A stretch of DNA of 64,000 bases. Origin: Anthopleura xanthogrammica (lineage: Eukaryota; Cnidaria; Anthozoa; Actiniaria; Actiniidae). The first letter of the stretch is position 1. Each line of letters starts with the position of its first letter. Shown here piece by piece: positions 1 to 12,800 of the stretch. A program made the translations under genes and the position numbers. The stretch covers positions 5,385,840-5,449,839 of the forward strand of contig OZ025216.1 in assembly GCA_964019055.1 (NCBI GenBank), read 5' to 3'. The notes under the pieces were generated by a model. It worked only from the letters and a program-made list of their open reading frames with translations. It made no database searches and was not told the origin of the DNA.

Positions 1-34
1 GGCGAAAAATATTCTCGATGATTTAACCACCTGA

Positions 35-142
35 AACAATTCGAACTTTGGACAACAAATCCTGTCATGAAGAAAAAAATTATAAAAATTTAAAAACTGC
101 TTTTTGTTTAAGAGTGACGTCACACTTAACAGCAATTTAACT
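35..142. repeat. Dispersed repeat, partner at 60890-61002
   Basis: The segment beginning GAACTTTGGACAACAAATCC and ending at TGACGTCACACTTAACAGC recurs at 60890-61002 in the same orientation with small indels. Positions 143-1342 hold no coding signal that I can support. Confidence 0.55.
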
Positions 143-1342
143 ACAATTTAGAACGAAACACGGTCTTAAACGGGAAAACATTGCTCTCAATCTAATAAAT
201 AAATAAACTTACTTACTTTTGCCAACTCAAATTTAACATTGGCCGAGAAAAGATATGCGAGTCATGTACATGCAGCCAATTCACACCGTGCTCAGAGCCA
301 TCGCGGCAATTTTCAGCAATGCTTTTTACATAGAATAACATTTTCCTTAACGAAGGCCAAAGAACACGCAGCCCTGAAAACGAGAATTAAATTCAAGATA
401 ACTAATTATCATAACTTACATCTGCAGTAGATATCTGGTTTAATCATACATCAATTTAACAGTCAGACGGGGCAAAACACTCAAACAACACGTTAGTTTT
501 AAATAATGGGTTATACATGCACCTTACGGTCTTGCATGATTTAGCATGTGTTAGAGCAGATAGTGTTGTATGGAACTTAAGTAGTAAACCTGGGGTGCTT
601 TCTATTCAAACCAATCCATCCTGTTGCAATGGTAAGCGATTTTCTAATCTAGATTTTAATTGGACAAATTTCCGAGAAATGGTACACGCGTCTACCGAAA
701 AGAGCGGGAAAAGTGGATTACCTCAGAAGACCGAGTTTTCCGGGACTTTCCGATTGGAGTGACACATACCATTTGTTTTCCAACTGGAACTTCCGGTTTT
801 TCCTGGTAAATGAAAAACACCCCAATATCCAGGCTCCCAAACGTAGCAAGCACGGCGTTTAAACATCCGTAATATTGGATAAGCATCCGTGAATTTCATT
901 AATTCTGTATGCCCCAGTGGTGGGCGGCAGCATGATTTTGAGAGAGCTGCTCCTAGAACTCCACTTATATTTTAGATTTTGCATCACACGTTATTCTTAT
1001 TCTGAAACTCGGCCAAAGGGGCTGGATCCACTCCTTTACCCCCGAAATTATGATTATAAAGTTAAATATTGTCAGTTGATCCTAAAACACTACTGATAGC
1101 CTGATTTTACTTGTAGCTAGTAGTATTATAAATATTTATCATGAATCAAAAATCTAAAAGATATTTTTTAATAAATAATTAAATAAGTTAATCAGAAATG
1201 AGACAAAACAAAAAGGATTTTCAGATATCAGAGTTACACTCCATTGCCTTGAAACATGTTTCAAGTCGATAATTTTGATCAACAATACAGCTGACCCGAA
1301 TGCCAGGGCTTGAAACAAATGTTTGAAAGCAATAGATCGTGC

Positions 1343-1708
1343 CCGGGGGGGGGGGGGGGACTCCGGCCGGAAAAGGGCGGTGGTGCTCGTCGGAAATTTA
1401 AAAAATGACCCCTAAAAGATACCTGAGTCCTACAAAGGTGGGCGTGGCAACAAGATATTTTTACCCCGAAGAGATACCAGCTAAAATTGGACAAATTTAT
1501 AGTTATTTTGTATTTTTAATAGTCCCAAAGACGTAAACTTCGAACACCTTCTATTATCTTTAAAAATACCCTAAAAGATACCAGCTTTGACTTCGGTGGC
1601 CCGAAAAGCTTTTAGACACCCTAAACGATACCAAACCCCTGATTTTGACCCCTAAAAGATACGACGAGCACCCCCGCCCTACGATATAAGGGAGTCCCCC
1701 CCCCCCGG
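1343..1708. mobile_element. G-run/C-run ended short element, type A
   Basis: The element opens with 15 G (1345-1359) and closes with 11 C (1696-1706). Inside the runs the ends stay complementary: GGGACTCC on the left matches GGAGTCCC on the right, and GCTCGTCG matches CGACGAGC. The interior repeats a CCCTAAAAGATACC-like motif several times. It carries no ORF of interest and resembles the elements at 51878-52178 and 58008-58294 in design but not closely in sequence. It is probably a non-autonomous DNA element. No clean target-site duplication was seen. Confidence 0.6.
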
Positions 1709-1899
1709 AGAGCGTGACTCTGAGCATGAGGTAAACGAGTACGAAGATAACAGAAATAATAAAGAAAGACTTTGAAGAACGAAATGAATAATATTCAATA
1801 TATATGGTTACATCCTGTTTTTATTTATCCAAGACTGGGCTAGTTCTAAGGAATGCAAAAATAGTTCACAAGAAAGAGTTTTCGAGTATTTAAACGTGG

Positions 1900-2106
1900 C
1901 AATAGTCCTCTTCACAGTTCCCTGCGCCATCTTGAAAGGTGGCCGGGCCTTTGCATCGAAGCGAGACGAACGGTGCTTGCAATGATAGAGACGTGAAGGA
2001 TTATCGAAGGTGTTAAAAAAATATCTCTATCATTGCAAGCTCACCGTTCATCTCGCTTCGATGCACAGGCCCGGCTATCCTTCAAGATGGTGCATGGCAC
2101 CATTAG
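1900..2106. mobile_element. MITE family 1, copy 1
   Basis: Long terminal inverted repeats: the left arm holds CGCCATCTTGAA and GCATCGAAGCGAGACGAACG, and the right arm has the complement (CGTTCATCTCGCTTCGATGC, then TTCAAGATGG). TCTCTATCATTGCAAGC sits next to a short loop. A second copy lies at 14027-14248. Confidence 0.75.
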
Positions 2107-2170
2107 TTTTCCTGTTAATTATATTTATTAGACTAGGACCATACATCCAGACGTAGTGCCGAAGCGCAGT

Positions 2171-2275
2171 ATGGCAGCGCGAACATTTACGGCTATGCCG
2201 GAGATTTCAGCCCCGACACCGCTATCCGAGGATTCACAGACTGATCAGGAAGCTCGGCCGAAGCCAAAGAGAGAG
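2171..2275 (+). CDS. Possible short coding exon, unknown product
   Basis: An open frame starts at ATG 2171 in a stretch richer in G+C than its surroundings. It encodes a Ser/Pro/Lys-rich peptide with no recognised domain. A plausible 5' splice site, GAGAG|GTTAG, ends it at 2275; without splicing the frame runs to 2359. No partner exon is identified. It may equally be the edge of the neighbouring MITE or chance. Positions 2360-2722 show no further gene. Confidence 0.15.
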
Positions 2276-2722
2276 GTTAGTCGGCCCCTAGACCGTATAA
2301 GATTAAACCCTTGCTATGGCCAGCAGACGCTGTTTGTTGCCCGTTTCGCTGATGGCTAAGAACCCACGATTTCTCCTTTCCATGTGGGATGCATTTTGAA
2401 AAATTAGACGTATATTTACACGTACGCATGCGCGTTAATGTTAGTTTCAAGCAGTTAGTTCATTTCGGGGAAGGCGATCAACTCAACTGGTGTATTATAC
2501 TCAAACTACCTCATTCTTTGTTTACATGAAATGGAAAGGATCACTTAATTGTTCTTTACAATACAATATGATATACAATCATTGACATGTGTTGTATTCC
2601 ACTTTGACAAAAATTTATAACCGATTTTCTCGTTTATGTATTATTGATATCTCCCTATGTATTTTTACTTTGCGAGGAATGCCTGGAATTCCTTAGTAAA
2701 AAGGTGCACGTTTGTATTCTAC

Positions 2723-5421
2723 TCAAAATTTTGTTTCAAGATACCGATTATGGAGCAACGTATCAGATGGCACACTACTTTTGTTAGTAGATTTACTGTC
2801 TGATGTCTGATTGGACAATCTAATACACGAAAAACGATTCCAATAGAGACTTCTTGCTCGCTTGTTGAGGGCAAAAGCGAAGGCAATGTACACTCCTTGT
2901 AATCCATTGATCACAATGAACGGATACCACAAAAATCCAAAACCAAAAGGAGCAACAAATCCAAAAGCCCAAGGAAAACCCATCAGTGTTGCTATACGTA
3001 CGTAAATACCAAAGTTTTCCTTGCTGTCATGATCTGAGGCAGCTCTTGCTTGTGCTGAAGTCGCCTTGATTTCTCTTAAAGTCAACACATAAAACACGGC
3101 GTTAAATATGAGACATACGGCAACTGGAACAGCAAAGAAGTACAAGATGGCCCATTTACTTCCTATCCAACATCTTTTGGATTGGTATCCAATAGTAACG
3201 AAATTGTGCAAGTCTAGGACGACACAGATAGCGACATAAACCATGACAGGAAGCCATCCAACTGCCATGTGACGTAGGCTGTGTTTAATTCTTTCTGGCC
3301 TTGAATCAGCCAATGGTCTTCTTCCTTTGCCAGAGAAAGCCCTCCAAGTGTCAAAGGCGATGATTGACGTCCACATAAAAGAGACAAGGAAGAGGTAATG
3401 AAGGATGACAGCGATGACAGTACAAGCCATGGGTGTGTCTGTCAGTCCACTTCCAAGTAACCACAACAGTTGTGCCAGCAGAATAGAAACACTGAGGTTT
3501 ATCAGGTTGATTCCTGGTGGTGTTCGTAGCTCACTGAACAAAGAATAAGTCACGAGGACAAACACCAGACAGATGATGGACAAAGACAGGCAGACCATAG
3601 TCAGAACCCTCAATGCTGCATCATCAGTTGATGAAGTTTGGCTTTGATAGTAATGTTTGGAGAAATTCCTACACACTAACACACTCTTGTTTATCCATGT
3701 GTATTCTGACCAATCATAAACTTGTTTTGAAGCGTTCACAAATATGGACTTGTTCATCAGAACTCTAAACTCCCCTTCATTAATCGGTATATACACTCCT
3801 GAACAGTTAGCGGATACCTGTTGTTGCAGACGGCATACAAGAATAGCCTGGCTTTCATTGGCGGATTTGCCATCAATATAATACTCTTTAGCCTTTAGTA
3901 TTTCACCTGTCGCCTTTACGAAAACCGCTGATGGAGTATCTTGTAGAACAGTGTACTCACTTCTATTGTATTTCTGAAGGTTGGTACAACTTATTATTTT
4001 CGTATTTGCTTTGAACAGAGTTAACGTTTGTCCAAAAAGAGAAACATCGAAGGGTGACTTCCATTCCAAAATTTCCTCAAAACTCATTCTTTGTACAATG
4101 CTTTGCCTAGGGAACCTCGTGTAGGGCCTGTTTGGTCCACGCGAAGAAAATTGAATGTTAAACTGAAGATTAAAAATGACTGGGGATGAAGTTAAGGAAT
4201 TAAGTTCACGTATTTCGCTGCTATTGACCTGGAATAAGTTTCCTAAAGAAACTTTTTGTGCACTTAAGTTTAACTTCCGTAAAGGATGCTCATTACTGAA
4301 AGCTGTGTTGGTCAAGCGAAACCAAAGAAGAGCTTGATACTCCTGAGCAGAGGATGAGCTGGGCAACGTCTTGTACCCTTTGCGGCATGCTTCTAAATAG
4401 GGGTCATAAAAATGCTGAAGTAGACAATTAACTTTGATGTAACTCTTGCTGTGTTCTCCGTTCTTGAAGTCAAAGATGACTGAAAATGGCTGCGGAAATG
4501 GAGAAAACCCAGCTTTAGGGACTGTTCCTTGAGGACCGCACTTAAATTTGTCATGATTATCACATATAGCACAGTAAATGTTTTTGTAGCTGCCTTGCAT
4601 TGCAGATATGAACACAATTCCTGCGGAGCCATTGATACACCTGTTCCTGGTATCACCATTGGGGCATCTATTGTATATTACGTTCAAATCCAAACAGTAC
4701 CGTCTTGGTGCATTTACAGGCACTTTCCAGTTGATTTTATTCGAATCACAATAAGAAAATAGAAAATCAAATCTTTGGCTGGGGGAAAAAGTGTCAGGAG
4801 GCGAGACGGCACAGGAGAACGACAGCTCAAAGGACGTTATTTCTGAAGAAGAAACTCCATTACACTGAGCACAGAAGCGATTGTGGTAGACTAGGCCATT
4901 GTTGGTATACACAGGAAGATAGCGGTAGTTATCTGTAGTGATCTTATTGGCATCGGAAAGATTCCTGCACCGATAAATGACATCATCTTCCCGCCAAGAC
5001 TTTGGACAAGATCCAATCATCCAGACCCCAGTGATGTCGTGGATGTTACTCGCACCACTGTAACATTTCCATAAGTTTTTGTTCAGCTGATTGACCAGAT
5101 TACCCTGTCTGATGCTTCCATCGTCATGGTGACAATACTGACCGTAGTCAGCACAACAGTCTTTGAAGAAGGCACAGTCAACATCACAGAAGCAGGACAG
5201 TGTTTCATGACGTAAAACTGTCCTTGAGCTTTGGCATCTGTTTTTGCAGGAGAGAGACCCATTGCATTGTAGTGATATGGATACTTTTGGAGGGGATGGG
5301 GGCTGAGGACGGAAAGAGGCCGGAGGGGGAAAGGGAGGAGGAGGATCTCGCGAACGGTTGAGAGCTTCTCTGATGTGTCTCACTGGGGCAGCTTGGGGCT
5401 TCTCCAGCGACGTTTCATGAT
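2723..5421 (-). CDS. Somatomedin-B / secretin-like (Methuselah-type) 7TM receptor, exon 2
   Basis: This is the main exon of a predicted 960-aa plasma-membrane receptor. A 3' splice site (TTTTCATTTCAG) ends at 5422, so coding begins at 5421 in phase 1 and joins exon 1 at 8052. Counting from the open frame's 5' limit at 5455: a proline-rich linker (about 38-57), a somatomedin-B module (Cys 70, 74, 88, 90, 94, 100, 101, 108, with DCCADY), a Cys-rich and N-glycosylated ectodomain to about 610, then seven hydrophobic segments (about 614-638, 650-669, 675-702, 727-748, 767-792, 816-838, 844-863) and a Ser/Thr-rich tail. The 7TM resembles secretin/Methuselah receptors (LRTPPGINLINLS after TM1). I see no adhesion-GPCR proteolysis (GPS) motif. 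It presumably couples to G proteins; the ligand is unknown. Paralogue at 9819-12896. Confidence 0.88.
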
Positions 5422-6235
5422 CTGAAATGAAAATAGTAAAATCTACATTTTCCAAATCCTTTGAACTTTTAATTTGTTAATCAAAATCACTTGACGAGCA
5501 CTTTTATGCTCCCTAATGAAGGTAGTTCCGGAACCTTGGTACTGCGCAACTTTTTCATGTAAGAGGGGACATTTTTCGAAACATGCTAAGATTTTCATTG
5601 CCTGGCTTTGTCGCTGTTTTGTCTCAAAATAACAGATTTACAGCTTTGTAAAATGAATTGATAAAAAATTAATTTGACATCTTCAGTTCCAAAATCAATT
5701 CGAAATAGGTTTTAGGGTCTCTGGAGATTACGAAGATAATTTGAAAATTTCAAACCCAGTCCCGCGCGGACGGGAATTGTGTTTTTTTCTTTTTTTGACA
5801 AAAAAGAGTTACTCGCTCATAGCTCTTCTATTAGTACGGTGATCACCTATATTTTTTCCTTTTCAATCAAGGCTACACTTACTACTCTTTCGAATTAGAA
5901 TAAAAATACAATATTCATTTATAAGATTGTCACGAACTTTTACAAATTTCCCAATTTCCCTATACATATCAGTAGGGTTGCATAACTGCCGTCCAATTTT
6001 GCTTCTAGAATTCAGTTTTACCCATATTTGAAAATGACTTAATGGTTAACAGCAAATGTTAGATTAGCCTTACATGTATCTCTTAAAATAATCTAATGCT
6101 TTTGCCCGCAGAATACGTTTGTATTCTCTAGTCTACTTTGAGTAGGTACTGCGAGTCCAAATTATAACGTGAAACTTAGTCAAGCGATCAGTAATAGACC
6201 TTTTTAGCTTCGTTGTTTGTCGTGCTCATTTCAGA

Positions 6236-6490
6236 TCAAATAAATAAACAAATAAATAGACAAATAAATAGATAAATGAATAGATAAATGAATAGACAAA
6301 GAAATAGATAAATGAATAGATAAATGAATAGATAAAGAAATAGATAAATGAATAGATAAATGAATAGATAAATGAATAGATAAATGAATAGATAAATGAA
6401 TAGACAAAGAAATAGATAAATGAATAGATAAATGAATAGATAAATCAATAGACAAAGAATTCGAAATAGATAAATGAATAGATAAATGAA
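6236..6490. repeat. GATA-rich 12-bp microsatellite
   Basis: About 20 imperfect copies of GATAAATGAATA, some with GACAAAGAAATA variants. The long open frames over it are low-complexity artefacts. Confidence 0.9.
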
Positions 6491-6540
6491 TGAATGTAGA
6501 ATGGATGATTAATGAATGAAAGAATTGAAAATAAATAAAG

Positions 6541-7805
6541 CTGAGAAGATGACGAGAACGCGATAAAAATAAAAAGTGACTCCATCATTCAGGAAGCAAG
6601 GTTTTTTATCTTATTAAGATAAAGCCGTTTTACGTTAGCCTGCGTCACATCCAGAATTTTCTTCGTAAAGTTCGGACTTTTATGTCAGAATTAATTACTT
6701 CCTATACTTATTCAACATCAAGGACATTCATTGATTTTCTCGGAAAAGCAAAATGAAAAAAAAAACATTGAAATAAAAAAGAATTTCCATATTCAGTCAT
6801 TATTTTGATAAATTCGATTCTTTATTATCTTTTATTGATTTAGAAAGTAATAAATATTCGTAGATCTTTATTAGCATGAGTGGTGTTAATAATTCGAATC
6901 ATAAGTAGATAAATGGCATGGATGAATGGATGAATGGATAAATCGATAAATAAATAATATTAATAGATAAATGAATAAACGAATGGGAAATTGAAAATAG
7001 ATAAAAAGTAAAATAATTTAAAATTAAAGGAAAAACAGATCTGAGAAGATGACGAGAACGCGATAAGGATAATAAGTGACTCCATTATTCAGGAAGTAAG
7101 GTTTCTTATCTTAAGCCGTTTTTAGACATAATCTAATAGTTACTTCCTATACTTATTCAACATGCAAGGACATTCATTGATTTTCTCGGAAAAGTATATA
7201 AAATAAAAACAAAACCCTAAAATAAAAACAAGAAAGAATTTCAAAAAAGAAAAATCATATTTATTATCTTGATAATTTTTTTATTATCTTTTATTGATTT
7301 AGAAAGTAATTAAATATTCTTATATCATTATTAGCATGAGTAGTGTTAATAATTCGAATTATAATCATAAATAGATGAAGAATAAATTAATGGATAAATG
7401 AATGAAAGAATGAATAGGAAATTGAAAAAATATAAAAAGTAAAATAAAAAATAATTTAAATTTAAAAGAAAAAAAGATCTGAGAAGCTGACGAGAACGTG
7501 ATAAAGATAAATGACTCCATATCATTCAGCAAGTAAGGTTTCTAATCTTAAGCCGTTTTTCATAAGGATCTAGTAGTTATACTTCCTATACATATTCAAC
7601 ATGCAAGGATATTAATTGATTTTCTCGGAAAAATAAAAGAAAAAAGAAACGCTAAATTAAAAAAAAAAAAAAGAATTTCAAAAAAGAAAGATAATATTTA
7701 TTATTTTGATAATTTTTATTATCTTTTATTGATTTAGAAAGTAATTAACTATTCTTATATCATTATTCGCATGAGTGGTGTTAATAATTCGAATTATAAT
7801 CAAGA
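6541..7805. repeat. Three tandem copies of a ~440-500 bp segment
   Basis: The block starting CTGAGAAGATGACGAGAACG recurs at 6541, 7041 and 7479. Each copy is followed by GACTCCAT..CATTCAG, a polypurine stretch, ATTATCTTTTATTGATTTAG and GTGTTAATAATTCGAAT. The copies differ by indels and substitutions, so the triplication is not recent. Confidence 0.8.
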
Positions 7806-8051
7806 TTACTGATAAACAACATACGATCAGTAACTTGTATTTTTATCAGGATTTCACAAAATTCGAAGGCAATGATGTAATGCTAGTCCTGGCTCCTTCT
7901 AACAAGATTTTCTTTCGCTGTATCTTTCTAATTGTTATTTTTTGAGGGTGAAAATTGATTTAAAGATCGTCTTGATTCATTCAAAATTACCCGTGTCATT
8001 CAAGAACTTTATAAGTTTACTAAGTTAGTTAATTTTAAAAGCACATATTAC

Positions 8052-8235
8052 CTTTTCTAGGCAGTTTTGCACTGATATTCTTCTGCTGTGCCTGGTGGTC
8101 TTGAGGGTATGGAAAACCTGAAAAGTTCCTAGATTCGCTATCCTTTATTCTTTTATGTCGTAGTTCTGGTAGCTGTGCATTGTTCATGCTAGAAAACAAC
8201 ACGTTGGTCACGCACAAAAACCCTATCCAATACAT
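8052..8235 (-). CDS. SMB-7TM receptor, exon 1 (signal peptide)
   Basis: The ATG at 8235-8233 opens a typical signal peptide (MYWIGFLCVTNVLFSSMNNA), followed by a basic, hydrophilic linker. The upstream in-frame start at 8283 is TTG, so the ATG is preferred. The exon ends at 8052 with AAAAG|GTAATA, leaving one base of the next codon. The acceptor at 5422 needs exactly that phase (G|AT, Asp). Two matching splice sites, matching phase and a signal peptide that exon 2 lacks support joining them; the total is 184 + 2699 nt = 960 codons plus stop. This pairing is inferred without transcript data. Confidence 0.7.
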
Positions 8236-8818
8236 CTCTGGGAGTTGTCGAGCTTCCTCGTAATCTTTTTCTCTCGATCTCAATGAGAATTGTTCTTATG
8301 ACCTTGGATCAAAGATATTTGTAGATATTCCAATGATCATGGATCGAGCGACGCTCCTTTAAACGATGAATCCTCGACCTCATTAGATATTATCAATAAT
8401 TACGCTTACCAATATCGATAAAGTCTACGTTCGTAAAAAAAAGACTCTTTTTAAGTGCCATAATTTACGCATGCACGATATATATCTTAGCCGCGTGACA
8501 ACCACCACCCAACTGTGTGAGATCTCAAACCAGCTGTTCCATTAAGTTAGAAAATATGAAATCGATTTTAATTTTATATTAGAGATAATTTGGCGACTTT
8601 CCGGCAGAAAATCGAGCCTCTCTGCAGGTTTGCATGCTGGCAAAATGAAAAATTAGGTTGACGCATTTGTTCTTTTTTGGGTGAAGAGAGAAGAAGAATA
8701 AAAAAAATAAGACATTTTGGTTTTTACCTCATTTTATCCTAATGGAAGAGAACATTTTATTTTGTGATGTTAGACTTGATAATTGATATTGGATATTTAA
8801 GGTTTTAAAGTAGATAAC

Positions 8819-8990
8819 CGCCCCCTTGTTGGCTCCGTTGGCTGCGAGACGTCGTGGGTTCAAGCCTTCGCGGCCAGACCTACACTCAGGGTCTTAAAAT
8901 TTCTGCCTTTCCTTTAAAAATGTCTGCAAATGTTTAGACCTTCGCCGTGGCTCAGATGACCACGTAAAATGGCACTAGTCCCGTCTCACA
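8819..8990 (+). mobile_element. tRNA-derived SINE, 3'-truncated copy
   Basis: The tRNA-like head carries degenerate A- and B-box-like segments (GGGTTCAAGCC for the B box). Then come CACTCAGGGTCTTAAAAT and GATGACCACGTAAAATGGC, shared with the fuller copy at 31045-31515. Confidence 0.7.
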
Positions 8991-9818
8991 GTAGATGTAT
9001 TTGGTTTAGGTTCAGGTTTATTCAAGTCATTTAAGAAAACTGCTATACAATATGACACGCACCTGCACATAGGTGCATAGCTAGTCTAGGCGGGATTTGT
9101 GAAAATATAATAGAATTATTTCCCAAGTTATCATTTTGCTTGTTTTTCCGTGCTTTTGTTATCCATGTTGTTCTTGACCAATTTCTATAATAGGCATTCT
9201 AATGGCCAACTGTCTAGACTAGTCCTTATGGTTATTACACATGGTCTGTACTTGTTCTTATTCCTATATTTATTATGTTTTTGCACGGTGATGTAATTTT
9301 TCAAGTTCTGTACAAATATTATGTTGTTGTTGTGAAACATTGACAAGTTAATCAGTGCTAACTTCACGTGTCACCTTCTCTAAATAAAGTCTAGATTATA
9401 TACAGTCAGAACAAAGTAAATTGTTTTTATGCCTTTTTCACACTATTGTTTCGCACTTTATAAAGTACTGATTATTTTTATGAAAATAGTAAAACTCTTT
9501 AATTGCCATACATGTTTCGGCAAAGTGAAACTATATATCTATAATAGAATAATAATAATACTTTATTAAAATACGAATTAAACGGAAAATATATTTGAAA
9601 TGGTGAATATTGTGGTTATCCCTTTGTGCAGATCACCAAACAAAAGATCAAATAAATAACAGTAAGATCTAAAAAGGTCATAAATATATATGAATGTATG
9701 TAGAACAAAATAACAGATGAATGCTGAAAACAGAAAGTGTTAACTGATTATTTGTGCCATTCAGCCAACCAACTTGATTGTTCACTAAGAAAGCCTTGGT
9801 TAGTGTGGGGTAGGTTCA
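8991..9818 (-). other. Probable 3' UTR and intergenic sequence
   Basis: No supported gene. On the minus strand an AATAAA hexamer lies at 9567-9562, about 250 nt past the stop of the receptor at 9819-12896, and is a reasonable polyadenylation signal. Confidence 0.4.
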
Positions 9819-12800
9819 TCAGAGTTTCGTATCGCTGTAATCCTTACAATATCCTGAGTCTTGAGCCTTTGTTCTTGAGACAGAAGACTTGACCGTTGTG
9901 TCCTGAGAAGACTTGCCTGTCAGCAACTCTTTATAGAGAATCCTTGCCCGTTTACTGAGAGGAAAAGCCAAGGCAATGTACGCACCCTGTAAGCCGTTCA
10001 GTATGATGAATGGATACAACAAACGCCTATCAAACGAAGAAACAAATCCAAAGATCCACGTGAAGCCCATCAGTGCTGCGATTCGTACGTAGATACCAAC
10101 GTTCTTCTTGGTGTTATCGGCTGAGGCGGCTCTTACTTGTGCTGTCGTGACTTTGATCGCTTTATATGTCTTGAAGAAAAATACGATGTTAAGAATGAGA
10201 AGCAGTCCAACTGGGAAAGCAAAGTAATACAAAGTGGCCCATTTATCGCCCATCCAACAACCTATTTGGGACATGTATCCAATGTTCACAGTGTTTGTTA
10301 AGTCTAGGGTGACACAGATAGCAACATATGCCATGACAGGAAGCCATCCAACTGCCATATGACGTAGGCAGTGCTTCATTTTTTGAGCTTTTGAAACAGC
10401 CAATGGTCTTCTTCCTTTGGCAGAGAAAGCCCTCCAAGTGTCAAAGGCGATGATTGACGTCCACATAAAAGAGACAAGGAAGAGGTAATGAAGGATGACA
10501 GCGATGACAGTACAAGCCATGGGTGTGTCTGTCTGTCCACTTCCAAGTATCCACAAGAGCTGTGCCAGTAGAATAGAAACACTGAGGTTCATCAGGTTGA
10601 TTCCTGGTGGTGTTCGTAGCTCACTGAACAAGGAATAAGTCACGAGGACAAACACCAGGCCGATGATGGACAAGGACATGCAGACTAACGTTATGGTGGT
10701 CAATATTGGATCGTCTTTAGACACGACTTTGGATTTGAAATAAGTTGTGGAGAAGTTTTCACAGGCCAACACACTCTTGTTTATCCATGTGTATTCTGAC
10801 CAATCATAAACTTGTTTTGAAGCGTTCACAAATATGGACTTGTTCATCAGAACTCTAAAGTCCCCTTCATTAATCATTATATACACGCCTGAACAGGTAG
10901 ACATCTGGTGTTGACGGCACACAAAAATAGCTTGGCTGTCATTGACTGATGTTGGTGCTTCAGTTGTATTGATGTAGTAGTCTGTAGACTGAAAGATTTC
11001 ACCTGTCTTTTTGATGGAGACCGCTGATGCACCATCTTGTAGTACTGTGTACTCACTTCTATTGTACTTTTGCAGATTGACACAACTTAGTATTCGATTG
11101 GTTGCTTTGATAACAGTGAATACTTGTCCAACGAAGGACATGTTGAATGGTGAAGTAAAATCTAGGAATCTTTTAATACTCGTCAGCGATCTTTCGTTTT
11201 GCGTAATTTCTAGAGTAAACTGAAGTTTGTTTCTTATTGGGTTTTCAAAATGTTCTATACTAAAGTCTTTTACTCCTTGCTGAGAAATACCAAGGGTTTC
11301 ACTGATCAAATAATGTGCGACAAGTTTTTGAAGAGTTGATAATCCCTTTGGTGGTTGAAGCCAAAGAACAACTTGATACTGATTTCTATATGAAGAATTT
11401 GCCGGCAGTCCTGGTGATATACCTTCTCTACATATCTCTAAGTAATGGTCATATACTTTTTTATCTTCACATTGTGTTTCGATGCTCAAGAAGCTACTTC
11501 CAGGGTTAAAGTCGAATACCAATGATAGTGGTTTGGGGAGTTCCAGCCCAGTTCCTGCTTCCTCCAGGTTAATCTTGGAGAGAGAAATGTTAGGACCACA
11601 AGAGACATATTGAGTTTCCCCAAGATGTTTTGCACAGTATACATTTTTATAAATTGTCTGAGTAGTGCTAACAACTCGAGGTTTACCTTTAGTGCATTTA
11701 ATATTGTTCTCTGAATTGTTTCTACAACTTTCAAGTCGGTTATCTTCTTCAGTTTTAAATTTAATACAATACCTTCTCGGATGTCCTCCACTTCCTTTCC
11801 ATTTTATTCTTTCAGAACAATACTGAAATAAAAATCGCATTTTTCCTTCTAAGTTCAGAAGGTTAGGAGGAGAAAAATTGCATTCAACAGACATGGTAAA
11901 GCTGCTCAATTCTGTTGAAGAAACTCTGTTACACTGAGCACAGAAACGATTGTGGTACACTCTGCCATTGTTGGTGTATACAGGAAGATAGAGGTAGTTA
12001 TTTATAGTGATCTTGTTGGTTTGAGAAAGATTTTTGCACCTAAACATGACATCATCTTCTGGCCATGAACCTGGACACGATCCAATCATCCAGACGCCAT
12101 TGGTTCCTTTCAAGTCTTCTCCTTCGTAACATCTCCACAGATCTCTGTTTTCCTGGTTGACCAGATTTTCTGCTGAGCTTGTATTTTGTGTCGTGTATGG
12201 TCCAGAGGCTGTTTTATTGCTGAGAGTAGCGTTTTGTTGATTTGCATCACAAAAGTCATCGTAGTCTGCACAGCAATCTTGAAAGACATTACAATCTTCG
12301 TCACAAAAGCAGGATAACTGGGCTTGGTACGAAACTGTACGAGGGTTTTGACATCTGTTTTTACAGGACAGCTTTCCATGACAAGACAAAGTAAAATTCT
12401 TATCCCTAGAACAGCTGCTGCTCTCTTGATCCAGTCCATCCACACTTTCCCTTGGAAATGAAGCCCCTTCCCCAATTGACCTTGGATGTCTGTGTTTTGG
12501 TCTTTGAAGATGTCTTTTTGCAAATACATTTTCTAATACTTTGCTGCCTGTTATTTTCCGCTGATGAAACTGGATGTTCTTTTGTACCTTCAACTTGGTG
12601 GAATCATTCACAAAGGTTCTCAAGAGATTTTCCCAAAACCCCCCCCCCCCCCCATTTTTCCTGAATTTAGTTTCAGTTTTGATGTTTCGGTTTGTTGGAA
12701 AAGGCGAATCCCAGTTTTTCAAATCTTCAATCAAATCCATCGCTGTTCGTTGATCGTTAGAATCAGTTCTGACAGCATCGTTCAGCACCGATTTTTTTAT

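Larger units (their letters stand above)
5422..8051 (-). other. Intron 1 of the SMB-7TM receptor gene
   Basis: A 2630-bp phase-1 intron with donor AAAAG|GTAATA at 8052/8051 and acceptor TTTCAG at 5422. It carries a 12-bp microsatellite (6236-6490) and a triplicated noncoding segment (6541-7805). Confidence 0.7.

Noticed and set aside
6231..6455. Long low-complexity open frames (Ser/Ile/His and Tyr/Leu/Phe rich)
   Set aside because: They arise from a 12-bp microsatellite whose period is a multiple of three, so no stops appear.
10243..12664. Several 64-139 codon frames overlapping the 1025-aa receptor
   Set aside because: They are shadow frames of the real coding exon, without independent start or domain evidence.
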